From positions 14,188 to 78,187 of the forward strand of contig JAXEJQ010000106.1 of NCBI GenBank assembly GCA_034101475.1: 64,000 bases of DNA, given 5' to 3'. The notes beneath the pieces are model-generated. The model did not search any database. It was not told where the DNA came from and saw nothing but the letters and a program-made list of their open reading frames with translations. Positions 16,349 to 26,038 of this stretch are shown here, in pieces; positions within the stretch are counted from its first letter, which is position 1; each line of letters opens with the position of its first letter. The position numbers were made by a program, and so were the translations under genes. The stretch is from Limivivens sp034101475. Its GTDB lineage: Bacteria; Bacillota; Clostridia; Lachnospirales; Lachnospiraceae.

Positions 16349-17395
16349 TTATTTTTCATCCGGTTTCTCTCCGGATGCAGTGCGCAGCATTGCTTTCACA
16401 TTTTCATAGGGCGTCTCTGTTCCCAGCGCACATCCGGGCCCTAAAATAACGCCTGTCTGCCGGATTCCGCCGATCACATCAATCATATCCTGCGTTTCCT
16501 GACGTGCCTGCTCCTCCGTGCCGTTAATCAGTGTCAGCGGAGCAATCTGCCCCAGAATCGCCTGTCGGTTTTTCAGCATGGGGAAAACGGCCTTCAGATC
16601 GGTCTTCTGGTCAATTTCCAGAATATCCGCTTCCGCAAGCATCATCCGGTCAATGATTTTCGTGGCATTTCCGCAGATATGCAGTGCCAGCTTTCCGCCC
16701 AGGCTGTGGACATACCGGGCAACCTGTCTTTCATAGGGAAGGGCAAATTTCTCATACAGCGCCGGTGAAAGCACATCCGGCCCCGCAGTGCTGTCTCCCA
16801 GAGAGGTTCCATGGGCTCCTGCCTCCAGAAGAGCACGACAGTAAATTTTCTCAGCTTCCACACACGCCTGCAGCAGCCGGAAAATGTCTTCCTCACAGTC
16901 TTCATCCAGCAGATCCTCCAGAAGCCGGTTCATCCCGTAAACCTGGGATGCCAGGCTGAAGGGTCCCTGATCCCCCCGGCCCAAAATGAAAACCGAATCT
17001 CCCAGCTCCTTCTTCAGAATCCGAACGGTTTCCAGATTCGCCCTGATCAGCGGAGATTCCAGAATTTTCTCACTGATATTCAGCTCAGAAACGTCCTTCA
17101 GCTCTGCAATGGCAGAACCGTGTGCCACCGGGCAGTCCTTTTCCCGATAGATAATCTCGCATCCCATGGCTTCTGCCAGGGCAGCCGTTCCATTTTCCAC
17201 CAGAAGCATATCCTGGCCAAATTCCTTTTGAAGGGCCATCTGTGTTTTCGCCATGGCCTCCGCATCCAGAACAAACTCCGAAAACGGTTCTCCTGAAATT
17301 CTGGCACACATCATAAAATTATGCAGGTCTGTAGGCAGTCTGTCCACCTCCTGGAACTGCAGAGCTGCCATACATCTTTCATAGGAATTCATCAT
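16349..17395 (-). CDS. Uroporphyrinogen decarboxylase-family (URO-D/MtaA-like) protein
   Basis: A 348-residue URO-D superfamily TIM barrel. Family members include heme-pathway decarboxylase and cobamide-dependent methyltransferases; the His-x-Cys-Gly-Asn element (LHICGNATKII) and GPGCALGTETPYEN end resemble the methyltransferase-like branch more than HemE. The start ATG lies 10 bases after the GH13 stop with AAGGAGG between, so it is the last gene of the sugar ABC operon. That context is odd for either known activity. The reaction is unknown. Confidence 0.8.
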   Translation of the reverse strand: MMNSYERCMAALQFQEVDRLPTDLHNFMMCARISGEPFSEFVLDAEAMAKTQMALQKEFGQDMLLVENGTAALAEAMGCEIIYREKDCPVAHGSAIAELKDVSELNISEKILESPLIRANLETVRILKKELGDSVFILGRGDQGPFSLASQVYGMNRLLEDLLDEDCEEDIFRLLQACVEAEKIYCRALLEAGAHGTSLGDSTAGPDVLSPALYEKFALPYERQVARYVHSLGGKLALHICGNATKIIDRMMLAEADILEIDQKTDLKAVFPMLKNRQAILGQIAPLTLINGTEEQARQETQDMIDVIGGIRQTGVILGPGCALGTETPYENVKAMLRTASGEKPDEK

Positions 17396-17405
17396 GCTCC
17401 TCCTT

Positions 17406-19166
17406 TTACCATGTAAAGTGAACGACCAGCAGGCCTCCCCGGGCTTTCTGATCCGCTCCGATTTTCCAGAGCTTCTGATCCAGCTCTTCTGCCGTACCTT
17501 CTCCGTTTTCGGCAGCGCCGAACAGAACCTCATAGCCAATGGCTTCCTTCTTCATTCCCAGTGCATCCGACAGTCCAATATTCAGAACGGCTTCTTCCTG
17601 GCTGTCCGGATTTGCGGCCACCAGAATCGCCTCCTGTTCTCCCAGATACAGATAGGGCTTCGGCAGCAGCTTTTCCGAAGTAAAGGAAAGAGCCTTCAGC
17701 ACCGGATTATCGGCCCCCTCCATCTGCACCGGACGGATCAGTTTCGAAAATCCCCTCCGGATTTCCAGCATTCTTCTGGTATCCTCCAGCATGTCCTTCT
17801 TCTCCGGCTGGGAGATCTGATCCCACTGAATCCAGCTTCCGTACAGCCATTTCCCCTTTCCTGGCTCACCTTTGCCGTACAGGTCCGGGGCATGCCAGGG
17901 AATGGGCACATAATCCGCATGAAATTCTTCCCCTGCCATAAAGACCGGAATTCCCGGCGCCAGCAGGCAGCCATACCCCATGAAATAACGGCTTCCCCGG
18001 GCCGCATAGGCTTCTTCCGTCTCCTCCGTTCCTTCCCAGCCATTGTCATGGCAGCTCAGCTGGATGGACACATACTGTCCCGCCTGCTGCCGGTAGGGGA
18101 AGGAGATTTCCATGGAGGTGCCATCCCGTTTTACCTGGACATCGTAGTCTACCATTAATGACATTTCTCTGTTGCTGTGCCAGTGATGTCCATCCTGGTC
18201 ATAAACCACAACATCTTTCACCGCTTTTCCGGGGCGTACATTTTCCAGACGCACAATTCGTCTCTGCTCCACATAAGCAGTCCCGTTCTCCTCTTTCCAG
18301 ATGCTTTCACTGTTTTCCTCCGTCACCTGAAGCCCGTCCCCGATAAATTCATGAACATTTGCCGGTCTTTCCCAGGATGCCTGCACTTCTCCGTCTTCAA
18401 AAATAATTTCATAATGATACCGTTCATTCCGGCGGCTGCAGACGTCTGTCATATCCCCGGCCAGATCCCACAGCATCCGGCTTCCCGGGAAACGGTGATG
18501 ATTATCGCTCAGACGGATCCCGCTCTGCAGAACATCCGAAACCCCGGTAATGGCCGGTCCGCTTTCCAGCATAATCATGATCTCATGGCCTGCCTCCCGG
18601 CACTGCTTCCGGATTTCCGCCCAAAGCTCATTCCGGTAATGGGCCACATCCAGCCGGTAGCCGTCCACGCCAAACTCCGTCACATAGCGTACCCAGGTAT
18701 CCACCCACCATTTATCCAGATCCGGATGATTTCCATACCAGTCATAATCCGTCATCCCCCAGGAGCCGCCCCGGAACCACTGAGGATGCTCCTTCACCAA
18801 CGGACTGTCCTGCATCACTCCATGAGTGATCACATCCAGAAAGATACGAATTCCTCTTTTATGAGCAGAATCGATCAGTGCTTTGAAGTCCTCTTCTGTT
18901 CCAAGAGTCGGATCCAATACACCCGGATCGATACAGGCATACTCTGTCCAGATATTGTAAAAATGCTTTGGATCACAGAGCTGATGCCCGGTGAGCCAGA
19001 TCCCTGTAATTCCAAGCTCCTTCAGATAATCCAGTTTCTCTTCCAGAGAACGGAAGGTACCACTTTCCGGCCCTTTCGGGGAAGTAAAGCCTTTGATGGG
19101 AATCTCATAAACTACCAGTTCCTTCATAAATTCCGGTGATCCGGTCATATTTTGCTTCGTTTTCAT
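17406..19166 (-). CDS. GH13-family alpha-glycoside hydrolase
   Basis: A 586-residue alpha-amylase-family protein. The (beta/alpha)8 barrel shows DVITHG (region I equivalent), GVDGYRLDVAHY (region II with nucleophile Asp), MIMLESGP (region III with acid/base Glu) and SCHDN (region IV with the transition-state Asp). No signal peptide is seen, so it should act in the cytoplasm on oligosaccharides brought in by the adjacent ABC transporter. The substrate is probably an alpha-linked glucan or oligosaccharide; the exact linkage is unknown. Confidence 0.9.
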   Translation of the reverse strand: MKTKQNMTGSPEFMKELVVYEIPIKGFTSPKGPESGTFRSLEEKLDYLKELGITGIWLTGHQLCDPKHFYNIWTEYACIDPGVLDPTLGTEEDFKALIDSAHKRGIRIFLDVITHGVMQDSPLVKEHPQWFRGGSWGMTDYDWYGNHPDLDKWWVDTWVRYVTEFGVDGYRLDVAHYRNELWAEIRKQCREAGHEIMIMLESGPAITGVSDVLQSGIRLSDNHHRFPGSRMLWDLAGDMTDVCSRRNERYHYEIIFEDGEVQASWERPANVHEFIGDGLQVTEENSESIWKEENGTAYVEQRRIVRLENVRPGKAVKDVVVYDQDGHHWHSNREMSLMVDYDVQVKRDGTSMEISFPYRQQAGQYVSIQLSCHDNGWEGTEETEEAYAARGSRYFMGYGCLLAPGIPVFMAGEEFHADYVPIPWHAPDLYGKGEPGKGKWLYGSWIQWDQISQPEKKDMLEDTRRMLEIRRGFSKLIRPVQMEGADNPVLKALSFTSEKLLPKPYLYLGEQEAILVAANPDSQEEAVLNIGLSDALGMKKEAIGYEVLFGAAENGEGTAEELDQKLWKIGADQKARGGLLVVHFTW

Positions 19167-19178
19167 TCTTTTCTCCTC

Positions 19179-20009
19179 CTATCCTTTCACAGAACCTGCA
19201 ATCATGCTTTCCGCCACCTTTTCCTGCAGAAGAATATACATCACCAGAGTCGGAACGATGCAGAGAACCAGTGCGGCAAACATGGACGTATAATTAAAGC
19301 TGAAAGATGAAGTAAAGTATTTAATCATCAATGGCATGGTACGATTCGACTCGCTGGATGTCAACATCATAGCATACAAAAATTCATTCCAGGAGTTGAT
19401 GAATGCCAGAATTGCCGAGCTGGCCATGGCCGGCTTACTGACCGGAAGCATGACCTGAAAAAAGGCACGGAAAAATCCGGCGCCGTCCAGATAAGCCGCT
19501 TCCTCCAGCTCTCTCGGAATCCGCATAAACGCGCTTCGCATCAATGCCAGGGTCATGGCCATGGCAAACCCGGTATAAACCAGAACCAGACCTCTTTTGG
19601 TATCATACAGTCCCAGGCTCTTCACTACAAAATAAACAGGCTGTACCATGGCGTTGGACGGAATCAGCATAGACGAGAGGAGCAAAAAGAACAGAAAATT
19701 TCTTCCTTTGAATTCCGTTCTGGCCAATACATAAGCCGCCAGTGAGTAAAGGAGTATCGCCAAAATCGTACTGCTGCCTGCTACAATCACAGACGTCAGA
19801 AACCGCATGGGTATATTCGCTACTTCAATTGCAATGGCATACCCTTCCAGATACAGGGATGTCGGAAGGGAAAAGGCAGAAGATAAAATCTGCTTATTCG
19901 TTTTAAAAGATGAAATAAAAATCCAGATCAAAGGGGCAATGGAAATCAGCACGACAAACACCATAATTGCATAATCAAAAACCCCTATCCATTTCCAGCG
20001 TTTTTTCAT
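19179..20009 (-). CDS. Carbohydrate ABC transporter permease (MalG-type)
   Basis: A 276-residue inner-membrane permease of the CUT1 family. Six membrane segments are visible, with the EAA loop (EAAYLDGAGFFRAFFQVMLPVSKPA) that docks the ATPase. The start at 20009 (MKKRWKW) follows AGGAGGGG, which itself overlaps the stop of the upstream permease gene. No ATPase gene is in the operon, as usual for Firmicutes CUT1 transporters that share an MsmX-type ATPase. Confidence 0.93.
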   Translation of the reverse strand: MKKRWKWIGVFDYAIMVFVVLISIAPLIWIFISSFKTNKQILSSAFSLPTSLYLEGYAIAIEVANIPMRFLTSVIVAGSSTILAILLYSLAAYVLARTEFKGRNFLFFLLLSSMLIPSNAMVQPVYFVVKSLGLYDTKRGLVLVYTGFAMAMTLALMRSAFMRIPRELEEAAYLDGAGFFRAFFQVMLPVSKPAMASSAILAFINSWNEFLYAMMLTSSESNRTMPLMIKYFTSSFSFNYTSMFAALVLCIVPTLVMYILLQEKVAESMIAGSVKG

Positions 20010-20019
20010 ATGGCCCCTC

Positions 20020-20889
20020 CTAATCACTTTCACTCATGGAAAAAATACCATTGCAGACAGCCATCGCCACAACCCCCATGAGAAGAAGCAGCATTCCCAG
20101 TGCATTGGCATATCCATACTGATTGCTCTGAATAATTTTATCCAGCATCATAACCGAAATCGTCATCGTTGAAGAACCCGGTCCTCCGTTGGTTGTCATA
20201 TAAACACTTTCAAATTCTTTAAACACCGCCGTAATCGCAATAATAATTCCTGTTCCGATAATTCGTTTTAACAGCGGCAGATAGATATAGAGATCAATTT
20301 GCAGCGGGGAAGCTCCATCCACTTTCGCAGACTCTTCAATTTCCGATGAAATAGAAAAAATCTCTGATAATGTAATCAATGTAATCAGAGCCGCATACCA
20401 GAGCCAGATATTTGTCACACTGGCAAAAGCCGTCCGCGGGTCAGTCAGCCAGTTTGTACAGTATTTTTCCAATCCGATACTTTTCAGAACAGTGTTCACA
20501 ATTCCCACATCTACTTTGTAAATAAATACAAACATCAGAGAAATCGCTGCCCGGGAAATGACATTTGGAACCATAAAGGCTGCTCTGACAAACCGCCAGC
20601 CCTTTCTCTTCCGTTTCAATACCAGAGCCACCAGTACACCAAACGGAACATGAACAACAACCGCCAAAAGCGCCCAGATCAACGTATGCTTTAAGGCCGC
20701 ATGGAACACCGGATCCTGGAAAATCCGAACGTAATTGCGCAGCCCGATAAACTTCATGGGAGTCATTCCATTCCATTTGGTAAAACTGGTGACCGCAGCA
20801 AGCGCCATGGGCCCCAGATAAACAAGAAGAAACAAGATGACAGTTGGCAGCAGGAACAGAAAAATCCATATTTTCTTTGTTTTTTGCAT
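20020..20889 (-). CDS. Carbohydrate ABC transporter permease (MalF/UgpA-type)
   Basis: A 289-residue CUT1 permease with six membrane segments and an EAA-like loop (EESAKVDGASPLQIDLYIYLPLLK). The start at 20889 (MQKTKKIWIF) follows GGAGGG; an upstream in-frame extension runs through an intercistronic hairpin and is rejected. It pairs with the downstream MalG-type subunit and the binding protein encoded just upstream. Confidence 0.93.
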   Translation of the reverse strand: MQKTKKIWIFLFLLPTVILFLLVYLGPMALAAVTSFTKWNGMTPMKFIGLRNYVRIFQDPVFHAALKHTLIWALLAVVVHVPFGVLVALVLKRKRKGWRFVRAAFMVPNVISRAAISLMFVFIYKVDVGIVNTVLKSIGLEKYCTNWLTDPRTAFASVTNIWLWYAALITLITLSEIFSISSEIEESAKVDGASPLQIDLYIYLPLLKRIIGTGIIIAITAVFKEFESVYMTTNGGPGSSTMTISVMMLDKIIQSNQYGYANALGMLLLLMGVVAMAVCNGIFSMSESD

Positions 20890-20905
20890 GCTTTCCCTCC
20901 TGACT

Positions 20906-20938
20906 GAAACTGCCCGCCAAAACCTGGCGGGCAGTTTC
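20906..20938. promoter_or_regulatory. Intercistronic stem-loop between binding protein and permease genes
   Basis: A perfect 13-bp inverted repeat (GAAACTGCCCGCC / GGCGGGCAGTTTC) with a 7-base loop and no T tract. Such hairpins between a binding-protein gene and its permease genes usually protect the upstream mRNA so that the binding protein is made in excess (established for maltose-type operons; inferred here). Confidence 0.75.
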
Positions 20939-20944
20939 ACTCCT

Positions 20945-22249
20945 TTATTCAATATCTTCTTTATACTGTGCCGCGCCTTCATCAAGCATTTCTATAAACT
21001 CGTCAATGGTTGTGGTTCCGTTAACCAGATTCGGAATTTCTCTTCCGAATACTTCGTTCTGTGCCACCGGATCCCACTTATTCTGATAGCTCGGGAAAAT
21101 TGTTTCCACATTCTTGGCACATTCCGTGTATTCCTGCATCGGCGGAATCATCTTATCGATCTCTTCCTGACCAATCTCAATGGTAACCGGCATAGCACCC
21201 GTCCTTACAGCCTGTTCAACGACAAATTCCGGTCTGGAAGCAAATTTCAGGTATTCAATTGCTCCTTCAATCACTTCCGGTGAATGGTCCACCGAAACTG
21301 CCTTTGCAAAGGCCTCCATGGAACCCATCATGGCATTTCCGGGATAGGTTGCATAGCCGACTTTTTCCTCAAATCCTTCCTCTGCATAGCTGGTATCGGT
21401 CAGACTCTGCATCATCCAGGGACCGTTTGCGATCATCGCCGTATCGCCTGCGAAGAAATGATTGGCTGCCAGGGCATAGCTGCCGCCCACCGCGTCTTCT
21501 GTGGAATACTTCTGGAACAGCTCTACCATCATTTCAACAGCTTCCCGGAACTCCGGTGTATCATAGCTGTCCGGGAACTGCTGCTGCATAAATTCCATAC
21601 CTGCTTCTGTCTGGGACAGATAGGCAGTGGTAAAGAGCATTGCACACCAGGCAGTCTCTGTGGTATGTAAGGAGAGCGGGGTGATTCCTGCTTCCAGCAG
21701 CTGATCGCATACCTGGAAGAATTCTTCCCAGGTTTTCGGGAATTCGCTGATTCCAGCCTGTGCAAACAGATCCTTGTTATAATAAATACCGCTCATCTGA
21801 AGCCCGGACAGAGGCTCTAAGAATGTTCCTTTTTCTGTTTTGAATTCTTCGATGGACTGCGGAATCAGATTCGCGGTCCATTCCGGATCCTCTTCCAGAT
21901 ACGGTCCCAGATCAACCAGACGGTCATTCTCAATCATCAGATCCAAAAATGCAGGTTCCGTTCCAATTGAAAAAAGAATTGCAGGAAGAGATTCGGAACT
22001 GTTCAGCATTTTCAGTTTTGAACGATAATCCTCCGAAGCTCCGGCCAGTTTTTCCGTCTCGATTCGATAGGTTCCGGCATATTCCTCATTAAAAGCGTCC
22101 ATAATATAGCCATACTGTGCCTCATACGAATCGTTTGTTCCGGTTGTAATCAGGATGGGAATCACCGTTTCCTCTGCACATACCGGAACAGCAACCGCGC
22201 CTGCCAGCATTCCTGTGCAAAGCAGTACTGATAACATTCTCTTTTTCAT
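20945..22249 (-). CDS. Extracellular sugar-binding protein of ABC transporter
   Basis: A 434-residue family 1 solute-binding protein. A signal peptide (MKKRMLSVLLCTGMLAG ... VCAEE) is present; no clear lipobox is seen because the Cys is preceded by VPV, so the anchoring mode is uncertain. The typical GKMYYNKD-like block appears as SGIYYNKDLFAQAG, with GPWMMQS later. It is the first gene of the operon that continues with two permeases, GH13 and URO-D-like genes. A TATAAT lies at 22294-22299 with a poor -35, which suits an activator-dependent promoter. Confidence 0.92.
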   Translation of the reverse strand: MKKRMLSVLLCTGMLAGAVAVPVCAEETVIPILITTGTNDSYEAQYGYIMDAFNEEYAGTYRIETEKLAGASEDYRSKLKMLNSSESLPAILFSIGTEPAFLDLMIENDRLVDLGPYLEEDPEWTANLIPQSIEEFKTEKGTFLEPLSGLQMSGIYYNKDLFAQAGISEFPKTWEEFFQVCDQLLEAGITPLSLHTTETAWCAMLFTTAYLSQTEAGMEFMQQQFPDSYDTPEFREAVEMMVELFQKYSTEDAVGGSYALAANHFFAGDTAMIANGPWMMQSLTDTSYAEEGFEEKVGYATYPGNAMMGSMEAFAKAVSVDHSPEVIEGAIEYLKFASRPEFVVEQAVRTGAMPVTIEIGQEEIDKMIPPMQEYTECAKNVETIFPSYQNKWDPVAQNEVFGREIPNLVNGTTTIDEFIEMLDEGAAQYKEDIE

Positions 22250-22401
22250 GGTAAATCTCCTTTCTTTTTCTCCGAATTTTATCTGATGAACGTATTATAA
22301 CAAACCGTTTTTTCTCCAATATACAAATTTTTAAACCTGGGTCTGCAAATTATTAAAGGTCCTGATGCCATAAAATTGACACCCCTCTCCCATCTGATAT
22401 A

Positions 22402-22470
22402 ATGATGCCAGGATTGTGGGAATGCGAAGCACGGAACAATCCGTATGGCATCTTTTGATCCCAACATCAT
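22402..22470 (+). repeat. Repeat family B, copy 3
   Basis: A ~69-bp copy with ATGATGCCAGGATTGTGGG, the shared CGAAGCACGGAACAATCCG core, and the CTTTTGATCCCAACATCAT end. A terminal fragment of family A (ATGAGCCAGGGGACAAA) follows at 22475-22491. Together they occupy the divergent promoter region between the binding-protein gene and the two-component genes. TATAAT (22399-22404) overlaps its left edge and could serve as a -10 for the response regulator. Confidence 0.8.
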
Positions 22471-22517
22471 CATATGAGCCAGGGGACAAACGGAAGTCAG
22501 ACTTAGGAGGGATTTGT

Positions 22518-24110
22518 GTGAAAAAACTGTTGATTATTGATGATGAACCGATTATTTTAGCGGGACTGATGAATACCTATCCCTGGGAAGAATGGGGATT
22601 TACCCTGGTTGGTTCCGCCACCAGAGGACGCGCCGCCCTGACGCTGATCGAAAAGCAGCAGCCGGACGTGGTGATTTCCGATATCCGGATGAAGGATATG
22701 TCCGGCCTGGAGGTGCTGGAACAGACCATGGACCGTTTCCCCGATATCCTCTTTATTATGATCAGCGCCTACCGGGATTTCGAATATGCCCAGAAGGCCT
22801 GCCAGCTTGGCGCTTATTCCTATCTTCTCAAGCCTCTGGATGAAGAGGAGCTGAAAAAGACCATGCTGGATGTGGCTGATATTCTTCAGCAGAAGCAGAC
22901 CGACACGGATCTTTCCAGGCGCTACAATCTTTTTTTGAATGAACATTCTTATCATTATGAACGTTCCCTGCTGCGCAGCTATGTTCAGGGCTACATGGAA
23001 ATCAAGGAATTTATCGGAGCCTTTTCCTTTACCAAGCCGGACTGGCTGACCTATCACGTGGCGGCCGTCAGCATCAGTATCGACATCAGCACCAGTATTC
23101 TGCAGCACCAGTCCGGTCATTATATCCTGCTTCAGTATATCCAGACCCACAAGCAGTCCCTTCCTTTTGGCTATGCCTTTGAGAAACCGGAAAACGGCCT
23201 GTATTATCTGACTGTCCTGAAAAATGGAGAAGCCTTTCAGCGGGATCGGTTTGAAAAACTGTTTGAAGACTTTGAGAACGAATTTCATCTGGATGTGGTT
23301 TTCGCCTTTTCCAAGGAATATCCCTCTCTTCTGGACGCACGCTCCGCGGCTTCCGAGGCGGACTTTCTTTTGAAAGTAGCAGACGATGCCGGTCTGGACC
23401 AGCTCTATCCGGAAACTGCCGCCGAGGAGCTGGCCACTGTGGAATCTTCCGGCAATTACTATCCGGACCAGTGGGCTTCTCTGATTCTTCGGAGTATTCA
23501 GGCCCAGAATTATCCCACAGCCAAAAAGAATTTTGAAAAATTTGTATTTGCCCTCTCCGGCAATCACAACGTTTCCTTCCAGAAAACCTGTCTGCTGCGG
23601 CTCACCACTGAAATTTATACGGCTTTTTACGGAAGCGCGCTGCTTTCGGAGTCTCTTCAAAAAAGCTTTGAGGATTTCATCGCCTCCTTTGGAGAAATCC
23701 AGGTGCTGAAAACCATTCCCGCTATTCACCAGCTGATCCGCGGGCTGATTCCCCAGGTTCCGTCCTCCGACACGCCTGCCGCCGCCAATCCGTATGTGGA
23801 GAAGGCCAAGCTTTACGCCCAGGAGCATCTGTCCGATGAATATCTGAACATTACGGTGGTTTCCGAAATGCTGTTTCTGAACCCCGTTTATTTTGGAAAA
23901 TTATTTAAGAAGACCACCGGCAAGGGCTTTAAAACGTATCTGCTGGAAATCCGCATTGCCCACGCCAAACGCCAGCTGACCTCCACAACCAAAAGTATTT
24001 CCACCATCTGTCAGGAAATCGGCATCCCCAATGCCTCCTACTTTTCCCAGCTGTTCAAAGCCTCTGAGGGCTGCCTCCCCACCGAATACCGAAAGGAGCA
24101 TCTGCTGTGA
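22518..24110 (+). CDS. YesN-type response regulator with AraC DNA-binding domain
   Basis: A 530-residue regulator. The receiver has the acidic pair in IIDDEP, the phosphorylated Asp in VVISDIRMKD (near residue 55) and the Lys in LLKPLDEEE; a long central region follows, and the C-terminal AraC/XylS domain has two helix-turn-helix units ending PNASYFSQLFKASEG. The GTG at 22518 is chosen because AGGAGGG lies 7 bases upstream; upstream codons are repeat-derived. It overlaps the kinase gene by one base. It is divergent from the sugar operon and is its likely activator. Confidence 0.92.
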   Translation: MKKLLIIDDEPIILAGLMNTYPWEEWGFTLVGSATRGRAALTLIEKQQPDVVISDIRMKDMSGLEVLEQTMDRFPDILFIMISAYRDFEYAQKACQLGAYSYLLKPLDEEELKKTMLDVADILQQKQTDTDLSRRYNLFLNEHSYHYERSLLRSYVQGYMEIKEFIGAFSFTKPDWLTYHVAAVSISIDISTSILQHQSGHYILLQYIQTHKQSLPFGYAFEKPENGLYYLTVLKNGEAFQRDRFEKLFEDFENEFHLDVVFAFSKEYPSLLDARSAASEADFLLKVADDAGLDQLYPETAAEELATVESSGNYYPDQWASLILRSIQAQNYPTAKKNFEKFVFALSGNHNVSFQKTCLLRLTTEIYTAFYGSALLSESLQKSFEDFIASFGEIQVLKTIPAIHQLIRGLIPQVPSSDTPAAANPYVEKAKLYAQEHLSDEYLNITVVSEMLFLNPVYFGKLFKKTTGKGFKTYLLEIRIAHAKRQLTSTTKSISTICQEIGIPNASYFSQLFKASEGCLPTEYRKEHLL

Positions 24111-25858
24111 TGAAACGTTTTTTTTATGGCATCAAGAAGCAGTTCTTTTTCTATACTGCCTCAATTATCCTCTGCCTGCTGCTGATTATTTCCATCATTT
24201 TCGCCGGAACAGCCAGCCAGAATATCAAGGAGCTGTCTCTCCAGAGTTATTCGACTGCCAGTGAACAGCATCTGCTGAATTTTCAGAACAATTATAATTC
24301 TCTCAGCAATCTGACCCAGTCTTATGTGGTGAATACCTATATTCAGAACGCCCTGTCCTCAACGGATCTCTCCTATCAGGACAAAAAGTACATCACCAGC
24401 AGCCTGCGCTACCCCAACAATGACCTGGTGGATTTTTCCGTGTATGTCAATAATGACTCTGAAATCTTTTATTCCTCGGAAAATGCCCGGAGATTTTCCC
24501 TGAACACCGAGGTGTTCGACCTGTTTTCCTCTGCGGTGAAGGACACCTATTCCCGGCCCGTCCTTCTGGATCTTTCCGAGGAATACGGCGATTACGCCGG
24601 ACTGTACATGCTCCGGAAGATCCGGCACCTGGAGGTCAATTGTCCTCCGGGACTTCTGATTATTAAAATCGCCGACAGCTTTTATTCGAGCATTTTCGCA
24701 GATAACGGCTTTCAGAAAAAGTCCATGTTTTTCCTTCTGGGCCCGGATTTTTCCTCCTGCTATGTACAGAATACCACTTCCTCTACCCTCCCTTCTCAGG
24801 AGACGCTGGAACAGTTCTGTACCGGATTTACTCTGCCGTACGGGTATCAGCACTCCAATTATTTTTTCAGCCATCAGGATCCTGAGACAGGCTTCTGGCT
24901 GCTCTCTGTGATCCCAGGCTCCATTATTTTTGCTTACTCCGCTTCCTTTTACAGAAATATTTTCCTGATCTCCATCCTGGCCCTTTTGATTTTCATACCG
25001 GTCATTTATCTGGTCAGCAGACATTTTACCGCCCCTATTCTGGAGCTTTCAGAAACCATGAACGCCTTCTCTCTGGAAAATATGGGAAAGGAGCTTCACA
25101 CCCACAGCAATACGGAAATCGATACCATCTCCGAAAGCTACAACAAAATGGTCGAAAACATTCAGGAGCTTCTTGCGGCTCTGGAGAAAAAGCAGGAAAT
25201 TCTCCGGGCAAATGAATACAGCCTCCTGCTCCATCAGATCAATCCCCATTTTCTGTACAACACTCTGGACAATATCCATATGCTGGCCCGTATGAATGGG
25301 GATTCCACCACGGTGCAGCTCATCTCCTCCCTCAGCAAGCTGCTGCGCATCAGTCTCAGCAACGGCCATGAGATTATTTCCCTTTCCCAGGAGCTGGAGC
25401 ATATCCGCTGCTATATGGACATTGAAAAAATCCGGACTTCCGGGCTTTTCGACTATCAGATTGATGTGGAGCCCGAGCTTTGTTCCGTTCCCATTCCCAA
25501 GCTGATTCTCCAGCCCGTTGTGGAAAACTGCATCAAATACGGATTCGGCGAAATGGATGACGGAGGCCTCATTCTCATCCAGATCCGGCAGGTAGACGAA
25601 AGTATCTGGATTTCCATTTACAACAACGGGACTCCCATCGCGGACAGCGCCTTAGAGCATCTGAATATGCTGTCTGCCTTAACACCGGAGGAAATCTCTC
25701 AGGAATTTCCTCAGACCTCCGGCGGCTACGGTATCGCCAACGTAATCTGCCGTCTGAAGCTCCGGTATCAGAACCAGTTTGTTCTTTCCTACTCCGCCTG
25801 CAGAGGAACCCTCTGTACCCTTGTGCTTCCGCTTCGGCCTGGGAAAGTGCCGTCCTGA
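24110..25858 (+). CDS. YesM-type sensor histidine kinase
   Basis: A 582-residue membrane kinase. Membrane segments near residues 12-32 and 280-300 flank an extracellular sensor region of ~245 residues; a HAMP domain follows, then the His_kinase domain with phospho-acceptor His in LLHQINPHFLYNTLDNI, then HATPase with VVENCIKYGFG and GGYGIANV. The start overlaps the regulator stop (TGATG) with GAAAGGAG upstream. Kinases of this type sense oligosaccharides or their binding proteins in Firmicutes (established), which suits the adjacent transporter. Confidence 0.93.
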   Translation: MKRFFYGIKKQFFFYTASIILCLLLIISIIFAGTASQNIKELSLQSYSTASEQHLLNFQNNYNSLSNLTQSYVVNTYIQNALSSTDLSYQDKKYITSSLRYPNNDLVDFSVYVNNDSEIFYSSENARRFSLNTEVFDLFSSAVKDTYSRPVLLDLSEEYGDYAGLYMLRKIRHLEVNCPPGLLIIKIADSFYSSIFADNGFQKKSMFFLLGPDFSSCYVQNTTSSTLPSQETLEQFCTGFTLPYGYQHSNYFFSHQDPETGFWLLSVIPGSIIFAYSASFYRNIFLISILALLIFIPVIYLVSRHFTAPILELSETMNAFSLENMGKELHTHSNTEIDTISESYNKMVENIQELLAALEKKQEILRANEYSLLLHQINPHFLYNTLDNIHMLARMNGDSTTVQLISSLSKLLRISLSNGHEIISLSQELEHIRCYMDIEKIRTSGLFDYQIDVEPELCSVPIPKLILQPVVENCIKYGFGEMDDGGLILIQIRQVDESIWISIYNNGTPIADSALEHLNMLSALTPEEISQEFPQTSGGYGIANVICRLKLRYQNQFVLSYSACRGTLCTLVLPLRPGKVPS

Positions 25859-25938
25859 CATCCTTGGGTCACTCCGTTTCCCCTCGTCATTCTGCGCAAA
25901 ATGTATGCTATCATGTACAAAGTGTGCGCTTCTTTGTA

Positions 25939-25967
25939 TGGACATCACGCCATCCATCGATTATACT
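25939..25967 (+). promoter_or_regulatory. Promoter of the M28 peptidase gene
   Basis: TGGACA (25939-25944), a 17-base spacer, and TATACT (25962-25967). The gene starts ~65 bases downstream of the expected transcription start. Confidence 0.65.
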
Positions 25968-26038
25968 ATTCTGGCGAGGATTCGTATTTTCATAAATCTT
26001 TCAGTGCAACTCATTTTGTTTTTGTTAGGAGGAACATC

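Noticed and set aside
22416..22517. N-terminal extension of the YesN-type regulator
   Set aside because: These codons are repeat B plus a family A fragment; the GTG at 22518 has AGGAGGG and starts the conserved receiver.
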